Of a DNA stretch of 39,964 bases, positions 1 to 9,905 are shown in pieces. The stretch lies in the NCBI GenBank assembly GCA_016649995.1, contig JAENWJ010000012.1, positions 1 through 39,964 on the forward strand, given 5' to 3'. The DNA is from Peptostreptococcaceae bacterium (GTDB lineage: Bacteria; Bacillota; Clostridia; Peptostreptococcales; BM714). Position 1 is the first letter of the stretch; the number at the start of each line of letters is the position of its first letter. The notes beneath the pieces were generated by a model. The model worked only from the letters and a program-made list of their open reading frames with translations, did no database searches and was not told where the DNA came from. Position numbers and translations under genes: made by a program.

Positions 1-391
1 CTGTTTGTAATGTTTGTTTGACACTTACATTTTATCAAACTTGGGTGCATTTTTTATGTCAATATAGAAATTAAATGTACTATAAGTATTTAATTTTCAA
101 GGGTTTGAAGTTAATATTCGCCTGCGAAAGTTGAGTAATTAAGCAATAATAAATATATATTTATTCTTAATTAACAGATTATTGTCTAAATTTTAACGTA
201 ATTATGTTATTAATTAAACAATCCCCATAGAAATAATACCACCTAGCATATGCATTTACAATGGATTTAACCATTATTGCTATTGAACTTTGGTGGTGGT
301 TAATGGTAAAATAAATTCAAAGCGTTGCAAACACTCGTTAAGAATATAACACAGATAAATAAAACTGCTTCATGTTTATTTAAGGAGTTGA
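1..391. other. AT-rich intergenic region
   Basis: This stretch is strongly AT-rich and contains no credible coding region on either strand. A ribosome binding site (AAGGAG, about 382-387) lies at its right edge and serves the gene starting at 392. A TTGACA hexamer occurs near position 19, but no good -10 box follows it. I looked for inverted repeats that could mark an ISL3 terminus and saw none that I trust. Confidence 0.5.
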
Positions 392-1693
392 ATGCAGGTG
401 CAGGAACTTAATCTTGAAGAATTTCATGTGTTAGAAAAAAAGGAGAGGGAAATGACTTTTCTTTTTATTGTAGAAAAAATTCATCCTCCCACCGTATGCC
501 CGCATTGCATGAGCGGGGCGGAATACATTGTAAAGCACGGAAAACGCGAACGATACGTCAGGGACATCTCGATAAACGGACATCCAGTCGACTTGCTCAT
601 ACTTCATGGACGCTACAAGTGCAAGTCATGCGGGAAAACCTTTTATGAAACAATAGAATGCATAGACGGATTCTCAAGAATGACGAACCGCTTCAAAACA
701 ACCATTACATCTGAGTGTTTCCGCAAACCATTTCTTCAGGTAGCCAAGGATTGCGATGTGTCCCATACAACTGCTATGCGCGTGTTCGATGAATCAATGC
801 ACTCATTGGATTTAAACAGAAAAATTTATACACCGAAAGTTTTGGTCATAAATAGGCTCTTCATAAACCGAGAGCTTTTGACTCTCTTTTGCGACCCCGA
901 GGCCGAACTTCTTCTTGATATAAACAGGGACATAGGCGATCCCCGAAATACATCTTTCCTTGACATAATGGAACCAAATTACAATAACATCATTTTCGCC
1001 GATCCTATGTACATACAAAGCAGGATGCTTCACAACCGCTATCCAGAAGCCACTATAGTTCTCGACAGGTTCCAGGTAGAAAAATTCATCAATCGAATAT
1101 TTAAATGCCAGATAAGAAAAAACCTTTGGTTCAAAAAGATAAAAAGCATTAATCTGTTGAATGAAATACAATATGATTTTGTAAACAACCAGACTCTTGA
1201 AAACACTAAGCTTGAACACCCCTTTTTAAGGCTTGGAAGCTCTCCTCTTTTCCAATCATACAAAATACTTATGGACCTGAAACAAATATATGCATCGGCT
1301 ACCATTCGCGAGGCTGAAGAGAAATACGCTAATTGGGAAAAAATGGCGAAGCGACATTCCAACCCATTTTATGGCAATCTCGCTTCGGTGATAGATAAAC
1401 TAAAATCAGAACTGCTAAATTATTTCTACTACACCGAATATCAAGAATCCATATTCAATATTCGCAGCCTGCCCCGTATCCTGGAAAGCCAGACATACAC
1501 AACTTCATTTGAGGCCACAAGAGGAAGAATACTGTTCGGAAATTCAAGCATATTAAACGAGGAAGAAGAAATTCGCCATATAAGTCTCAAACGTCCCGCG
1601 GCAAACCCGAAATCCTCAATTCTAGTTCGACACAAAACATTGGGTGTTCATATACCCTCACTCATAAAAGAAATAGAACAAGGACACTTCTAA
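392..1693 (+). CDS. ISL3-type transposase-like protein, probably degenerate or domesticated
   Basis: The N-terminal part matches the ISL3 transposase plan. A zinc-binding region has CPHC and CKSCGKTF pairs around a KHGKRERYVRDI segment (about residues 35-85), and a helix-turn-helix follows (about 95-135). The catalytic part is only partly recognisable. The second ISL3 aspartate is visible in ATIVLDRFQVEK, but the place where the first acidic residue normally sits (consensus GIDE) reads VINR. The final EGxNxxIK block is not clear. The length of 433 residues is typical and the frame is open, so this is not simple decay. The gene has an RBS (AAGGAG) and ends in a shared terminator with uvrC. No flanking inverted repeats were seen. 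I infer a non-mobile, possibly domesticated DNA-binding protein; an intact but divergent transposase remains possible. Confidence 0.7.
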   Translation: MQVQELNLEEFHVLEKKEREMTFLFIVEKIHPPTVCPHCMSGAEYIVKHGKRERYVRDISINGHPVDLLILHGRYKCKSCGKTFYETIECIDGFSRMTNRFKTTITSECFRKPFLQVAKDCDVSHTTAMRVFDESMHSLDLNRKIYTPKVLVINRLFINRELLTLFCDPEAELLLDINRDIGDPRNTSFLDIMEPNYNNIIFADPMYIQSRMLHNRYPEATIVLDRFQVEKFINRIFKCQIRKNLWFKKIKSINLLNEIQYDFVNNQTLENTKLEHPFLRLGSSPLFQSYKILMDLKQIYASATIREAEEKYANWEKMAKRHSNPFYGNLASVIDKLKSELLNYFYYTEYQESIFNIRSLPRILESQTYTTSFEATRGRILFGNSSILNEEEEIRHISLKRPAANPKSSILVRHKTLGVHIPSLIKEIEQGHF

Positions 1694-1723
1694 GTGCTAA
1701 AGCGCCGAGTGTCCTTGTTTTTT
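1680..1723. terminator. Shared convergent terminator of the ISL3-like gene and uvrC
   Basis: The 9-bp arms AAGGACACT (1680-1688) and AGTGTCCTT (1708-1716) form a hairpin followed by six T on the plus strand. The stop codons of both convergent genes (TAA 1691-1693, TAG 1697-1699) lie in its loop. The left arm is still coding for the plus-strand gene and the right arm for uvrC. On the minus strand the hairpin is followed by a T-rich stretch. Confidence 0.75.
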
Positions 1724-3565
1724 GAAATAATCCGCTATGGCTTCCGCCGTTTGTCGATTGATTTCCTTCACCGCAGATAAAGCATCGATATCCGCTTCCT
1801 TTATTGCATCTACCGAACCAAATGCTTTGAAAAGCGCTACCTTCCTTTTTTCACCAACACCCTTAATATCGTCAAGAACCGATTTTGTCAGTGCATTGCC
1901 CCTAAGCTTCTTATGGTAATCGATTGCGAAACGATGAGTCTCATCCTGCACGCGTGAAATAAACTTCAAAAGTTCTCTGTCTTTTTTTATTTCCCGCGTC
2001 TCGTTTTTAAAAACCAGACTCTCGGTATTATGCTTAGAATCTTTTTTCATTCCAACAACGGGAATGTTCAATCCGAAAGCATCAAGAACAGTCAGGGCCG
2101 CATGTACATGTCCCAATCCTCCATCTATAAAGAGCATGTCGGGGAAATCCGAAAACTTGCCTCCTAGTTTTATATCACTCTTTTCGAGCGCATCCCTCTC
2201 TCCTAGGCCATTCTTGAACCTCCTGTACAATACTTCCTGCATGCTTTTATAGTCGTCAACCTGATCCACCGTTCTTATTCGGAAGCGCCTGTATGACCTC
2301 TTCGCCGGCTCCGCGCCCTCGAAAACAACCATTGATCCGACAGAATATACTCCTGAAATATTGGATATGTCATAGGATTCTATCCGCTTGATATCCGTTT
2401 CAATTCCAAGCACATTTTGAAGCTTTTCCTCAATTCGTCGGCGTTTGACCGCTAATTCCTTTTCTTTTTCCGACCGTTTCGACAATATCTCCATGGCATT
2501 TTTTTCAGCCATCTTAAGCAACTTTGATTTATTCCCGCGCTGGGGACGCAGCAATATTGTTTTCCCGCCTCTTTTGCCGGACAACCATTTTTCAAGAAGT
2601 TCCTTTCCGTTTGGATACTTTTTAGCAAGAATCTCCTTAGGCACATACGATGAGCCCGCATAGTACTGCGTAATGAACAGCTCAAGCATCTCTCCGAGCT
2701 CCCTTTCGAGAAGATCCTCTATAATATAGTGGTCTTTCCCCACCAGGCGGCCTTCTCTTATATAGAAAATCATGAAACAGGCAGTTTCATCCTGCCTTGC
2801 CATTGCTATATAGTCCTGATCCAGTGGTTTATCAAAGATTACTTTTTGGTTTTCGTGGATGTATTCCACGGCTTTAATCTGATCTCTTTTTTTCGCGGCC
2901 TTCTCGAATTCCATGTTCTCCGCATTCTCAGCCATTTTGCTTTTCAATTCCTTTAACAGGTCAGCTGATTTGCCCTCGATTATTCTGATTATGCTTTTTA
3001 TTAAATCATCGTAACCTTCGGTGTCCGCATTCTTTCTGCAAGGACCCATGCATCTGTTTATATGATAATTAAGACAAGGCCTCTGCCCTTCCTTGCCAAG
3101 CTTTCTTGCGCATTTTTTTATAGGAAAGCTGTCGTTTATCAAATTAACCATTAGATTGACATAGCCGGTGCTCGGATATGGTCCGAAATATCTAGCGCCG
3201 TCCTTCTTAACATTTCTCGTCTTGATGACCCTTGGATATTCCTCATTCAAGGTCACTTTTATATAAGGATAAGATTTGTCGTCCTTAAGCATTATATTGT
3301 ATGGAGGCTTTTCCTCCTTTATAAAATTAAGCTCCAAAACAAGAGCCTCGACCTCGCTGTCGGTTATTATATATTCTATGTCCCTTACATGGTCCATCAT
3401 GGCTCTTACCTTGGGTTCGAGATGCCCACTGCTCACATACTGCTTCAGACGCTTCCTGAGAACCTTGGCCTTGCCAACATATATGATTCTCCCGTTCGCA
3501 TTTTTCATTAGATATACGCCGGGGTCAAGGGGTGCTTTATTTACAATTTCTTTCAATGTTTCCAT
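1697..3565 (-). CDS. uvrC: UvrABC excinuclease subunit C
   Basis: UvrC makes the 3' and 5' incisions beside a DNA lesion marked by UvrB during nucleotide excision repair. The protein shows the GIY-YIG nuclease domain at the N-terminus (DPGVYLMKN and YVGKAKVLRKR), a UVR motif near residues 210-240 for UvrB contact, the RNase H-like second nuclease domain (ESYDISNISG, MLFIDGGLGH), and a C-terminal helix-hairpin-helix (SVLDDIKGVGEKRK). About 622 residues is normal. I chose the ATG at 3565 over an in-frame GTG at 3574, because the GGTG of the weak RBS is correctly spaced only for the ATG. It is downstream of uvrB-uvrA on the same strand, but a 260-bp gap with an opposite-strand ORF and a hairpin suggests separate transcription. 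Confidence 0.96.
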   Translation of the reverse strand: METLKEIVNKAPLDPGVYLMKNANGRIIYVGKAKVLRKRLKQYVSSGHLEPKVRAMMDHVRDIEYIITDSEVEALVLELNFIKEEKPPYNIMLKDDKSYPYIKVTLNEEYPRVIKTRNVKKDGARYFGPYPSTGYVNLMVNLINDSFPIKKCARKLGKEGQRPCLNYHINRCMGPCRKNADTEGYDDLIKSIIRIIEGKSADLLKELKSKMAENAENMEFEKAAKKRDQIKAVEYIHENQKVIFDKPLDQDYIAMARQDETACFMIFYIREGRLVGKDHYIIEDLLERELGEMLELFITQYYAGSSYVPKEILAKKYPNGKELLEKWLSGKRGGKTILLRPQRGNKSKLLKMAEKNAMEILSKRSEKEKELAVKRRRIEEKLQNVLGIETDIKRIESYDISNISGVYSVGSMVVFEGAEPAKRSYRRFRIRTVDQVDDYKSMQEVLYRRFKNGLGERDALEKSDIKLGGKFSDFPDMLFIDGGLGHVHAALTVLDAFGLNIPVVGMKKDSKHNTESLVFKNETREIKKDRELLKFISRVQDETHRFAIDYHKKLRGNALTKSVLDDIKGVGEKRKVALFKAFGSVDAIKEADIDALSAVKEINRQTAEAIADYFKKQGHSAL

Positions 3566-3646
3566 ATCAATCACCGCTTCGCTTTTATTTGCCTCATTTA
3601 TGTGTTAGAATAACTTAAAGAATTATTTAGGAGCGTGATTTCAGTC

Positions 3647-3799
3647 ATGACCAGCGACAAGCCCCCTTTACCGAGGCTTAAGCCCTTTTGGGCCAGTATT
3701 TTAGTATTGCTAACTGTTTATTTTATTCAGCTAATCGCTTCAAAAGCTCTTATGAGCGGCAACAGCCTGCTCATGCATTTTGTTTCGCTATATCTATAG
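3647..3799 (+). CDS. Possible 50-residue single-pass membrane peptide
   Basis: An ORF of 50 codons lies on the plus strand in the 260-bp gap between uvrA and uvrC. It starts MTSDKPPLPRLKPFW and continues with a hydrophobic run (ILVLLTVYFIQLIA) suited to one membrane span, then a short tail. A TTAGGAG sequence lies upstream but about 12 bases from the ATG, which is long. A perfect 10-bp hairpin with a plus-strand T tail follows 14 bases after the stop, which favours a plus-strand transcript. I do not recognise a family. It could be a chance ORF. Confidence 0.35.
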   Translation: MTSDKPPLPRLKPFWASILVLLTVYFIQLIASKALMSGNSLLMHFVSLYL

Positions 3800-3813
3800 A
3801 TTTTTGATTAACC

Positions 3814-3844
3814 ACGAACCCTTGAAAGGGTTCGTTTTATTTTC
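3814..3844 (+). terminator. Hairpin terminator after the small plus-strand ORF
   Basis: The arms ACGAACCCTT and AAGGGTTCGT are perfect 10-bp complements with a two-base loop, followed on the plus strand by TTTATTTT. On the minus strand the hairpin sits directly after the uvrA stop (TAA at 3837-3839) but is followed by GGTTAATC, so the T tail fits the plus strand better. It may serve both directions. Confidence 0.65.
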
Positions 3845-6671
3845 CCGTTTTCGCAAGCACCTTCTTCAAGTACTGTCCTGTATAGGAATTCTTGCATTCA
3901 GCCACCTCTTCAGGCGTTCCCTGCGCTATTACTCTTCCTCCCCTGTATCCGCCTTCGGGCCCAAGGTCGATTATATAATCCGCTGATTTGATTACATCGA
4001 AATTATGCTCTATGATGATGACCGTGTTTCCTGATTTAACCAATCGTTCTATCACGCTTATCAGCTTGTGCACATCTGCCATGTGCAGTCCCGTGGTAGG
4101 CTCATCAAGTATATAAAGAGTGCTTCCGGTGCCACGCTTGCTCAGTTCGGATGCAAGCTTGATTCTTTGGGCTTCTCCTCCCGAGAGCTGTGTCGATGGT
4201 TGTCCCAGACGGATATATCCAAGACCAACTTCATAAAGGGTTTCCAACTTCTTTTGTATTTTGGGGATATTCTCGAAGAAATGCAGCGCTTCTTCAACAG
4301 TCATATCAAGAATTTCCGAAATGTTCATTCCCTTGTATTTTATTTCCAAGGTTTCCCTGTTGTACCTTTTACCTTTGCACACATCGCATTCTACATAAAC
4401 ATCGGGAAGAAAGTGCATTTCAATCTTGATTATACCGTCTCCTTTGCATGCCTCGCATCGACCACCCTTAACATTGAAACTGAATCTTCCCTTCTTGTAG
4501 CCCCGCATTTTTGAGTCAGGCAGGCTTGCAAATATGTCCCGGATCGGATCGAAAACCCCCGTATATGTCGCCGGATTAGACCTTGGGGTCCTTCCTATTG
4601 GCGATTGATCTATTTCTATCACTTTGTCTATATACTCAAGCCCCGATATTCCTTCGTGTTTTCCGGGCTTCTTCTTCGCCCTGTGTATTTTAGCGGCAGC
4701 GCTTTTGTAGAGTATTTCATTTATTAGGCTGCTTTTACCGGACCCGGAAACACCCGTAACACAGGTGAAAACCTTTAGCGGAAACTTGACATCTATGTCC
4801 TTGAGGTTGTTTTCGCCTGCGCCCTTTACTTCTATAAATCTGCTATCCGGAATGCGCCTCTTTTTCGGAATATCTATTTTTTTCACACCGCTAAGGTATT
4901 GCCCGGTTATTGAATTGGGATTGTTTATAACCTCTTCCGGTGTACCCTCAGCCATAATGTATCCCCCGTGTTCTCCTGCTCCGGGGCCTATATCTATCAC
5001 ATAGTCGGCAAACCTTATTGTCTCTTCATCATGCTCAACAACAATCAGCGTGTTACCAATGTCCGTAAGATCCCTAAGTGTCTTAAGAAGCATAGCGTTG
5101 TCCTTTTGATGAAGGCCTATGCTAGGTTCATCGAGGATGTAAAGAACCCCTACAAGTCCCGATCCTATCTGCGTTGCAAGTCTTATTCTTTGTGATTCTC
5201 CTCCGGAGAGTGTTCCTGCTGCTCTCGATAGAGTCAGATAATCAAGCCCTACATTTTCAAGAAACTCAAGCCTGTCAAGAATCTCCTTTAATATCTGCTC
5301 GGCTATCTTACTGTTCTTGTCGCTAAGGCTAAGCCCCTTAAAAAACGATACGCCCTCCCTTATAGAAAAACGGGTAACCTCAGAAATATTAAGTCCACCA
5401 ACTGTTACCGAAAGTGATTCCCTTTTAAGCCTGTCGCCGTTGCATGCATCGCACTTGATCATGCTCATGTATTCCTCGATTTTTTTGCGCATGTAGTCAG
5501 AATTAGTTTCCTTATATCTTCTCTCAAGGTTATTTATCATTCCCTCGAAGGGAGCACTGTATTTTCTGAACCCTCCGTAGCGGCTTTCATATGTGAATTC
5601 GATATTTCTGCTTCCGCTTCCGTAGAGCAATTCCTTTGCAAACTTCTCAGGAAGCCTGTAAAACGGCATATCCATGTCCGCCCCGTGGTCCCTAGCGAGA
5701 CTCTCTATCATTTGAACATAATATGTGCCCTCCCCGCTTGTCGAAATCGGGTCTACTGCCCCTTCCTTCAGTGTAAGCTTCTTGTTTGGAACAACAAGAT
5801 CCGGGTCAACCTTCAGTTCATAGCCTATGCCATTGCACTTAGGGCACGCTCCATAGGGGGTGTTGAATGAAAACATCCTCGGCTCCATCTCCGCTATTCC
5901 CTGTCCGTGTTCAGGGCATGAAAATTTGGTATTGAATATCATGTCTTCTCCCTTAAGAAGATTGACTATTACCAGCCCTTCGGTAAATCCCAAGGCTGTT
6001 TCTATTGAATCGCTAAGTCTCGACTCTACTCCTTCACGTATGATTAGGCGGTCGATTATTATCTCAATTGAGTGTTTCTTTTTTTTGTCGAGTTCAATTT
6101 CATCGGTAATCTCAAGAATTTCTCCGTCTATTCTTACGCGCACAAAACCTTCCTTTTTTATTCTCTCAAGTTCTTTTTTATGCTCGCCTTTTTTGCCTCT
6201 TACAATAGGTGAAAGAATCTGTATACGTGTATCCTCTTCAAGCTCCATTACCTTGTCAACTATCTGGTCGATTGACTGCTGCGAAATTTCGATTCCGCAT
6301 ACAGGACAATGGGGTATGCCTACCCTTGCATAAAGGAGTCTTAGATAGTCATAAACTTCCGTTACCGTTCCTACGGTAGATCTTGGATTTCTGGATGTAG
6401 TCTTCTGATCAATAGAAATCGCTGGGGACAATCCCTCTATATACTCCACATCAGGCTTCTCCATTTGTCCAAGAAACTGTCTTGCATATGCGGAAAGACT
6501 CTCGACATACCGTCTCTGTCCCTCAGCGTATATGGTATCGAAAGCCAACGAAGACTTCCCCGAGCCGCTAAGGCCTGTAATAACAACAAGCTTGTCCCTC
6601 GGAATTTTCACATCTATATTTTTAAGGTTGTGCTCCTTTGCGCCCTTTACTTCAATATAATTTTTTGACAT
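3837..6671 (-). CDS. uvrA: UvrABC excinuclease subunit A
   Basis: UvrA is the dimeric ABC-type ATPase that detects helix-distorting damage and loads UvrB. Two ATPase modules are visible: Walker A motifs GLSGSGKS near residue 32 and GVSGSGKS near 640, and ABC signatures [12 protein letters not shown] and [12 protein letters not shown]. Zinc-binding cysteine pairs (CPVC, CPKC, CDAC, CEAC with CDVC) lie at the usual places. The length of 944 residues is standard for the family. The gene starts 17 bases after the uvrB stop with a GAGGGG ribosome binding site, so uvrB and uvrA form one transcription unit. No LexA-type GAAC-N4-GTTC box was seen nearby. Confidence 0.98.
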   Translation of the reverse strand: MSKNYIEVKGAKEHNLKNIDVKIPRDKLVVITGLSGSGKSSLAFDTIYAEGQRRYVESLSAYARQFLGQMEKPDVEYIEGLSPAISIDQKTTSRNPRSTVGTVTEVYDYLRLLYARVGIPHCPVCGIEISQQSIDQIVDKVMELEEDTRIQILSPIVRGKKGEHKKELERIKKEGFVRVRIDGEILEITDEIELDKKKKHSIEIIIDRLIIREGVESRLSDSIETALGFTEGLVIVNLLKGEDMIFNTKFSCPEHGQGIAEMEPRMFSFNTPYGACPKCNGIGYELKVDPDLVVPNKKLTLKEGAVDPISTSGEGTYYVQMIESLARDHGADMDMPFYRLPEKFAKELLYGSGSRNIEFTYESRYGGFRKYSAPFEGMINNLERRYKETNSDYMRKKIEEYMSMIKCDACNGDRLKRESLSVTVGGLNISEVTRFSIREGVSFFKGLSLSDKNSKIAEQILKEILDRLEFLENVGLDYLTLSRAAGTLSGGESQRIRLATQIGSGLVGVLYILDEPSIGLHQKDNAMLLKTLRDLTDIGNTLIVVEHDEETIRFADYVIDIGPGAGEHGGYIMAEGTPEEVINNPNSITGQYLSGVKKIDIPKKRRIPDSRFIEVKGAGENNLKDIDVKFPLKVFTCVTGVSGSGKSSLINEILYKSAAAKIHRAKKKPGKHEGISGLEYIDKVIEIDQSPIGRTPRSNPATYTGVFDPIRDIFASLPDSKMRGYKKGRFSFNVKGGRCEACKGDGIIKIEMHFLPDVYVECDVCKGKRYNRETLEIKYKGMNISEILDMTVEEALHFFENIPKIQKKLETLYEVGLGYIRLGQPSTQLSGGEAQRIKLASELSKRGTGSTLYILDEPTTGLHMADVHKLISVIERLVKSGNTVIIIEHNFDVIKSADYIIDLGPEGGYRGGRVIAQGTPEEVAECKNSYTGQYLKKVLAKTGK

Positions 6672-6688
6672 TTCAAACCCCTCTATTT

Positions 6689-8656
6689 CTACAATTTCTT
6701 TTCAAGTTCGGTCACGCGGTCTCTTATTTCTGCAGCACGCTCAAATTCAAGCGCTTTTGCAGCAGACTTCATTTCCTTCTTCAAGTTTTTAATTATTGAT
6801 ACCAATTCATCCCGGTTTATTTTTGCTTCCATATCAAAAACAGCTTCAGAATCGGCGACTTTGGTTGCCCCTATAAGCTCACGCACATTTTTTTTGATTG
6901 TGCTCGGGGTTATTCCATGCTTTTTATTGTGTTCCGCTTGGGTCTTTCTACGCCTGTCCGTTTCCTTTATTGCAAGATTCATAGACCTGGTTATCCTATC
7001 TGCATACATTATGACCGAGCCCTCGACATTCCTTGAAGCCCTCCCAATTGTTTGCACAAGCGCTGTCTCCGATCTCAAAAACCCTTCCTTGTCCGCGTCA
7101 AGTATTGCCACCAATGTGACCTCCGGCAAATCAAGACCCTCTCTCAAAAGGTTTATTCCTACCAAAACATCAAAGCTTCCAATTCGCAATTCCCTTATTA
7201 TCTCAATACGTTCAAGAGTATCAATATCCGAATGCATGTATCTTACCTTTATACCCGTTTCCGCAAGGTATTCTGTAAGCTTCTCTGCCATTTTTTTCGT
7301 AAGTGTTGTCACAAGCGTTCGCTGTTTCTTCTTTATCCTTATATTTATCTCACTTATCAAATCGTCGATTTGCCCATCAATCGGCCTAATACTTATTTTC
7401 GGGTCAAGAAGACCTGTAGGCCTTATTATCTGCTCCACTATTCTTTTGCTTTTTTCTCTTTCATAGGGAGCCGGTGTGGCGCTTACGCAGATAATCTGCT
7501 TGGCCAGCGTTTCGAATTCGCCAAAATTTAGTGGCCTGTTGTCAAGGGCAGAAGGCAAGCGGAAGCCATAGTCAACCAGGTTCTGCTTGCGCGAACGGTC
7601 GCCGGCATACATCGCCCTTATCTGTGGAAGGCTGACATGCGACTCGTCAACCACAACCAGCATGTCTTCGGGGAAATAGTCCATCAATGTGAAGGGCCTC
7701 TCCCCTTCCTTTCTGCCCGAAAGATGTCTAGAGTAGTTCTCTATTCCATTACAAAATCCAATCTCCCTAAGCATCTCCATGTCGTACATGGTTCTCTGCC
7801 GAATTCGCTGCGCCTCGACGAACTGCTCTCTGCTTATGAAATAGTCATGGCGTTCCTTAAGCTCTTTCTCTATTTTTACAATAGCTTTTTCTATCTTTTC
7901 TCTACTTGTCACATGGTGAGAGGCAGGAAATATGGCTGCATGGCTTCGTACGCCTAACACCTGCCCTGTCAATGCGCTCACTTCCGTTATCCTATCAATT
8001 TCATCCCCGAAAAACTCTATTCTTATGGCTTTTTCATTTGAAGATGCCGGAAAAACCTCTATAGTGTCTCCCCTCACCCTAAATGTGTTCCTTTCAAAGC
8101 TTATATCGTTTCTGTCATATTGAATGTCTACAAGCCTTCTTACTATATCGTTTCTGCTCATTACCATTCCGGGACGAACAGAAAGAACCATCTTGTTATA
8201 GTCAATGGGATCCCCGAGGCCATATATACAAGATACGCTCGCAACTATTATTACATCGCGCCTTTCGGAAAGCGCTGCGGTTGCTGAATGTCTAAGCTTA
8301 TCTATTTCATCGTTTATATTGGCATCCTTCTCTATATATGTGTCGCTATGCGCTAAATAGGCCTCCGGCTGATAATAGTCGTAGTAGCTAACAAAAAACT
8401 CGACCGCATTTTCAGGAAAAAATTCTTTGAATTCGCTACATAGCTGCGCAGCCAGGGTTTTATTATGCGCTATTACGAGTGTCGGCCTTTGAACCTTTTC
8501 AATCACATTGGCTATAGTGAATGTTTTGCCGGATCCAGTAACGCCTAGAAGCGTCCTATACTTATCATTTGAGGAAAGACTCTCCACAAGGCCTTCAATA
8601 GCCTTAGGCTGGTCTCCCTTCGGTCTATAGTCTGAAACAATTTTGAATCTACCCAC
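6689..8656 (-). CDS. uvrB: UvrABC excinuclease subunit B
   Basis: UvrB is the helicase-like damage-verification subunit that hands the lesion to UvrC. The protein has the Walker A motif GVTGSGKTF, the beta-hairpin [10 protein letters not shown], the DESH box, the motif VI region QTIGRASRN, and a C-terminal UVR motif that contacts UvrC. The reading frame is open up to 8722, but I place the start at a GTG (8656). It has an AGGAGG site at 8664-8669 with good spacing, and the protein then begins [16 protein letters not shown], matching the family; this gives 655 residues. A terminator-like hairpin ends two bases before the RBS, so the gene is reached only by readthrough or from a promoter inside or before that hairpin. 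Confidence 0.97.
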   Translation of the reverse strand: MGRFKIVSDYRPKGDQPKAIEGLVESLSSNDKYRTLLGVTGSGKTFTIANVIEKVQRPTLVIAHNKTLAAQLCSEFKEFFPENAVEFFVSYYDYYQPEAYLAHSDTYIEKDANINDEIDKLRHSATAALSERRDVIIVASVSCIYGLGDPIDYNKMVLSVRPGMVMSRNDIVRRLVDIQYDRNDISFERNTFRVRGDTIEVFPASSNEKAIRIEFFGDEIDRITEVSALTGQVLGVRSHAAIFPASHHVTSREKIEKAIVKIEKELKERHDYFISREQFVEAQRIRQRTMYDMEMLREIGFCNGIENYSRHLSGRKEGERPFTLMDYFPEDMLVVVDESHVSLPQIRAMYAGDRSRKQNLVDYGFRLPSALDNRPLNFGEFETLAKQIICVSATPAPYEREKSKRIVEQIIRPTGLLDPKISIRPIDGQIDDLISEINIRIKKKQRTLVTTLTKKMAEKLTEYLAETGIKVRYMHSDIDTLERIEIIRELRIGSFDVLVGINLLREGLDLPEVTLVAILDADKEGFLRSETALVQTIGRASRNVEGSVIMYADRITRSMNLAIKETDRRRKTQAEHNKKHGITPSTIKKNVRELIGATKVADSEAVFDMEAKINRDELVSIIKNLKKEMKSAAKALEFERAAEIRDRVTELEKKL

Positions 8657-8671
8657 TTGTATTCCTCCTAC

Positions 8672-8719
8672 AAAAAAGCAACAGAAACATGTCTCCATCA
8701 TATGGACACCTTCTGTTGC
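8672..8719 (-). terminator. Intrinsic terminator between the permease gene and uvrB, possibly an attenuator
   Basis: On the minus strand, GCAACAGAA (complement of 8711-8719) pairs with TTCTGTTGC (complement of 8678-8686). An inner TGTCC/GGAGACA pairing is possible, and six T (8672-8677) follow. It lies just downstream of the AI-2E-type permease stop (8736) and is immediately followed by the uvrB RBS. The position allows it to act as terminator of the permease unit or as an attenuator of uvrBA. Confidence 0.75.
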
Positions 8720-8735
8720 CAAGTCTTCAAAATGA

Positions 8736-9857
8736 TTAGAGTTCTATTCCTTTGGCTTCCAATCGTTTATTTACAAAACGCTGAAAGAACTCTATTATGA
8801 CAGCTGTAAAAGGCGCTCCCAGAAGCATACCCATAACTCCAAACAATTTTCCCCCAACTACAATTGCCAGTATTATCCAAAATGGTTTCAGCCCTACCTT
8901 TTCACCAAGTATTTTGGGCCCAAGATAAAGGCCGTCAAATTGCTGAAGAACCAATATGAACAGTAAAACCCAGAGTGCCTGTAAGGGATTGCTGAATAAT
9001 GTTATCAGAACTGCCGGAATCGCCCCAAAAAATGGGCCGAAATATGGAATCATGTTGGTCAAGCCTATGATAATGCTTAGCAAAAGGGCAAACTCAACCT
9101 TCATGATAGAAAGTCCTACAAAACACATTATTCCTATTATGATTGAATCGAGAATCTTGCCATTGAAATATCTTCCAAAGATTATATTTACAGTGCTTCC
9201 AAATTCAACAATCTCGTCTGCAATATTTCTTTTAAAAATTGCATAGAGTATTTTCTTCATTCCGTTTACAAAATCCTCCTTGTCAAGCAACATGTATACG
9301 GAAATAATGAGTCCCATCATGAAACTGAAGAAGGCCGATGTCACACTGAGTGCTTTTGAGAAGGCCGCTATTGTAAATGCCGTTCCCGTTTCAATGTTGA
9401 ATGCTCCGTTGATTTTTACAAGTATGGCGTTAAGTACTTCTTCGAGAGAGGAATCCGCATTGTACTTTTTCAGTATTTCAAGATTTTGTATATTATCCCT
9501 AAAGAAATTTTCTGTGGCTTTCAAATAACCGGGCATTTTATCGAATATATCCCCAATATTGTTCATAATTTGCGGGGTTACAAATGTCAGTACTACAATA
9601 ACAAGTCCTATGATTACCGTATAAATCGAGAGTATCGCAAACCCCCGTCTCATTCCCGTTTCGTTTTCAATCTTTATCATAAGCGGATTGAAAAGATACG
9701 CAAATGCAAATGCCCAAATGAAAGGAGAAATCATCGAAATAATAAAATGCATACTCTTTATTAATATGTCCGAATTGTTTACTATCCTGTACATTAAGAA
9801 AGAAATCAGCAAAACCGGCAAAAGATTCAAGTACCTTATTTTTTTATTGTTTGGCAT
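8736..9857 (-). CDS. AI-2E family transporter (polytopic membrane permease)
   Basis: The protein has repeated hydrophobic segments and the conserved AI-2E family stretch near the C-terminus ([18 protein letters not shown], then [20 protein letters not shown] and [18 protein letters not shown]). Members of this family export small solutes; some exchange sodium for protons, and only a few concern autoinducer-2, so the substrate is open. I set the start at the ATG 9857, which is six bases after AGGGGGG, rather than at 9878; this gives about 373 residues. An extended -10 promoter lies just upstream, and a terminator follows, so it is probably a single-gene unit. Confidence 0.9.
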   Translation of the reverse strand: MPNNKKIRYLNLLPVLLISFLMYRIVNNSDILIKSMHFIISMISPFIWAFAFAYLFNPLMIKIENETGMRRGFAILSIYTVIIGLVIVVLTFVTPQIMNNIGDIFDKMPGYLKATENFFRDNIQNLEILKKYNADSSLEEVLNAILVKINGAFNIETGTAFTIAAFSKALSVTSAFFSFMMGLIISVYMLLDKEDFVNGMKKILYAIFKRNIADEIVEFGSTVNIIFGRYFNGKILDSIIIGIMCFVGLSIMKVEFALLLSIIIGLTNMIPYFGPFFGAIPAVLITLFSNPLQALWVLLFILVLQQFDGLYLGPKILGEKVGLKPFWIILAIVVGGKLFGVMGMLLGAPFTAVIIEFFQRFVNKRLEAKGIEL

Positions 9858-9884
9858 GTCATCCCCCCTGATTATCATATCTTG

Positions 9885-9893
9885 ATTATAGCA
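9885..9893 (-). promoter_or_regulatory. Extended -10 promoter of the AI-2E family gene
   Basis: The minus strand reads TGCTATAAT (TATAAT at 9885-9890 with a TGn extension) about 30 bases before the chosen start. A TTGACC hexamer lies only 13 bases upstream of the -10, so the extended -10 is the main support. Confidence 0.5.
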
Positions 9894-9905
9894 TACTACA
9901 TATGG

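Noticed and set aside
6861-7466. Open frame of 201 codons on the plus strand
   Set aside because: It lies antisense within uvrB, has no RBS and a low-complexity Ser/Ile-rich translation typical of antisense shadows.
8657-8722. N-terminal extension of UvrB by 22 residues
   Set aside because: These codons fall in the terminator hairpin and the RBS; UvrB proteins begin near the FKIVSDY block.
6672-8735. LexA/SOS box at uvrB or uvrA
   Set aside because: I looked for GAAC-N4-GTTC-like palindromes before uvrB and uvrA and saw none convincing.
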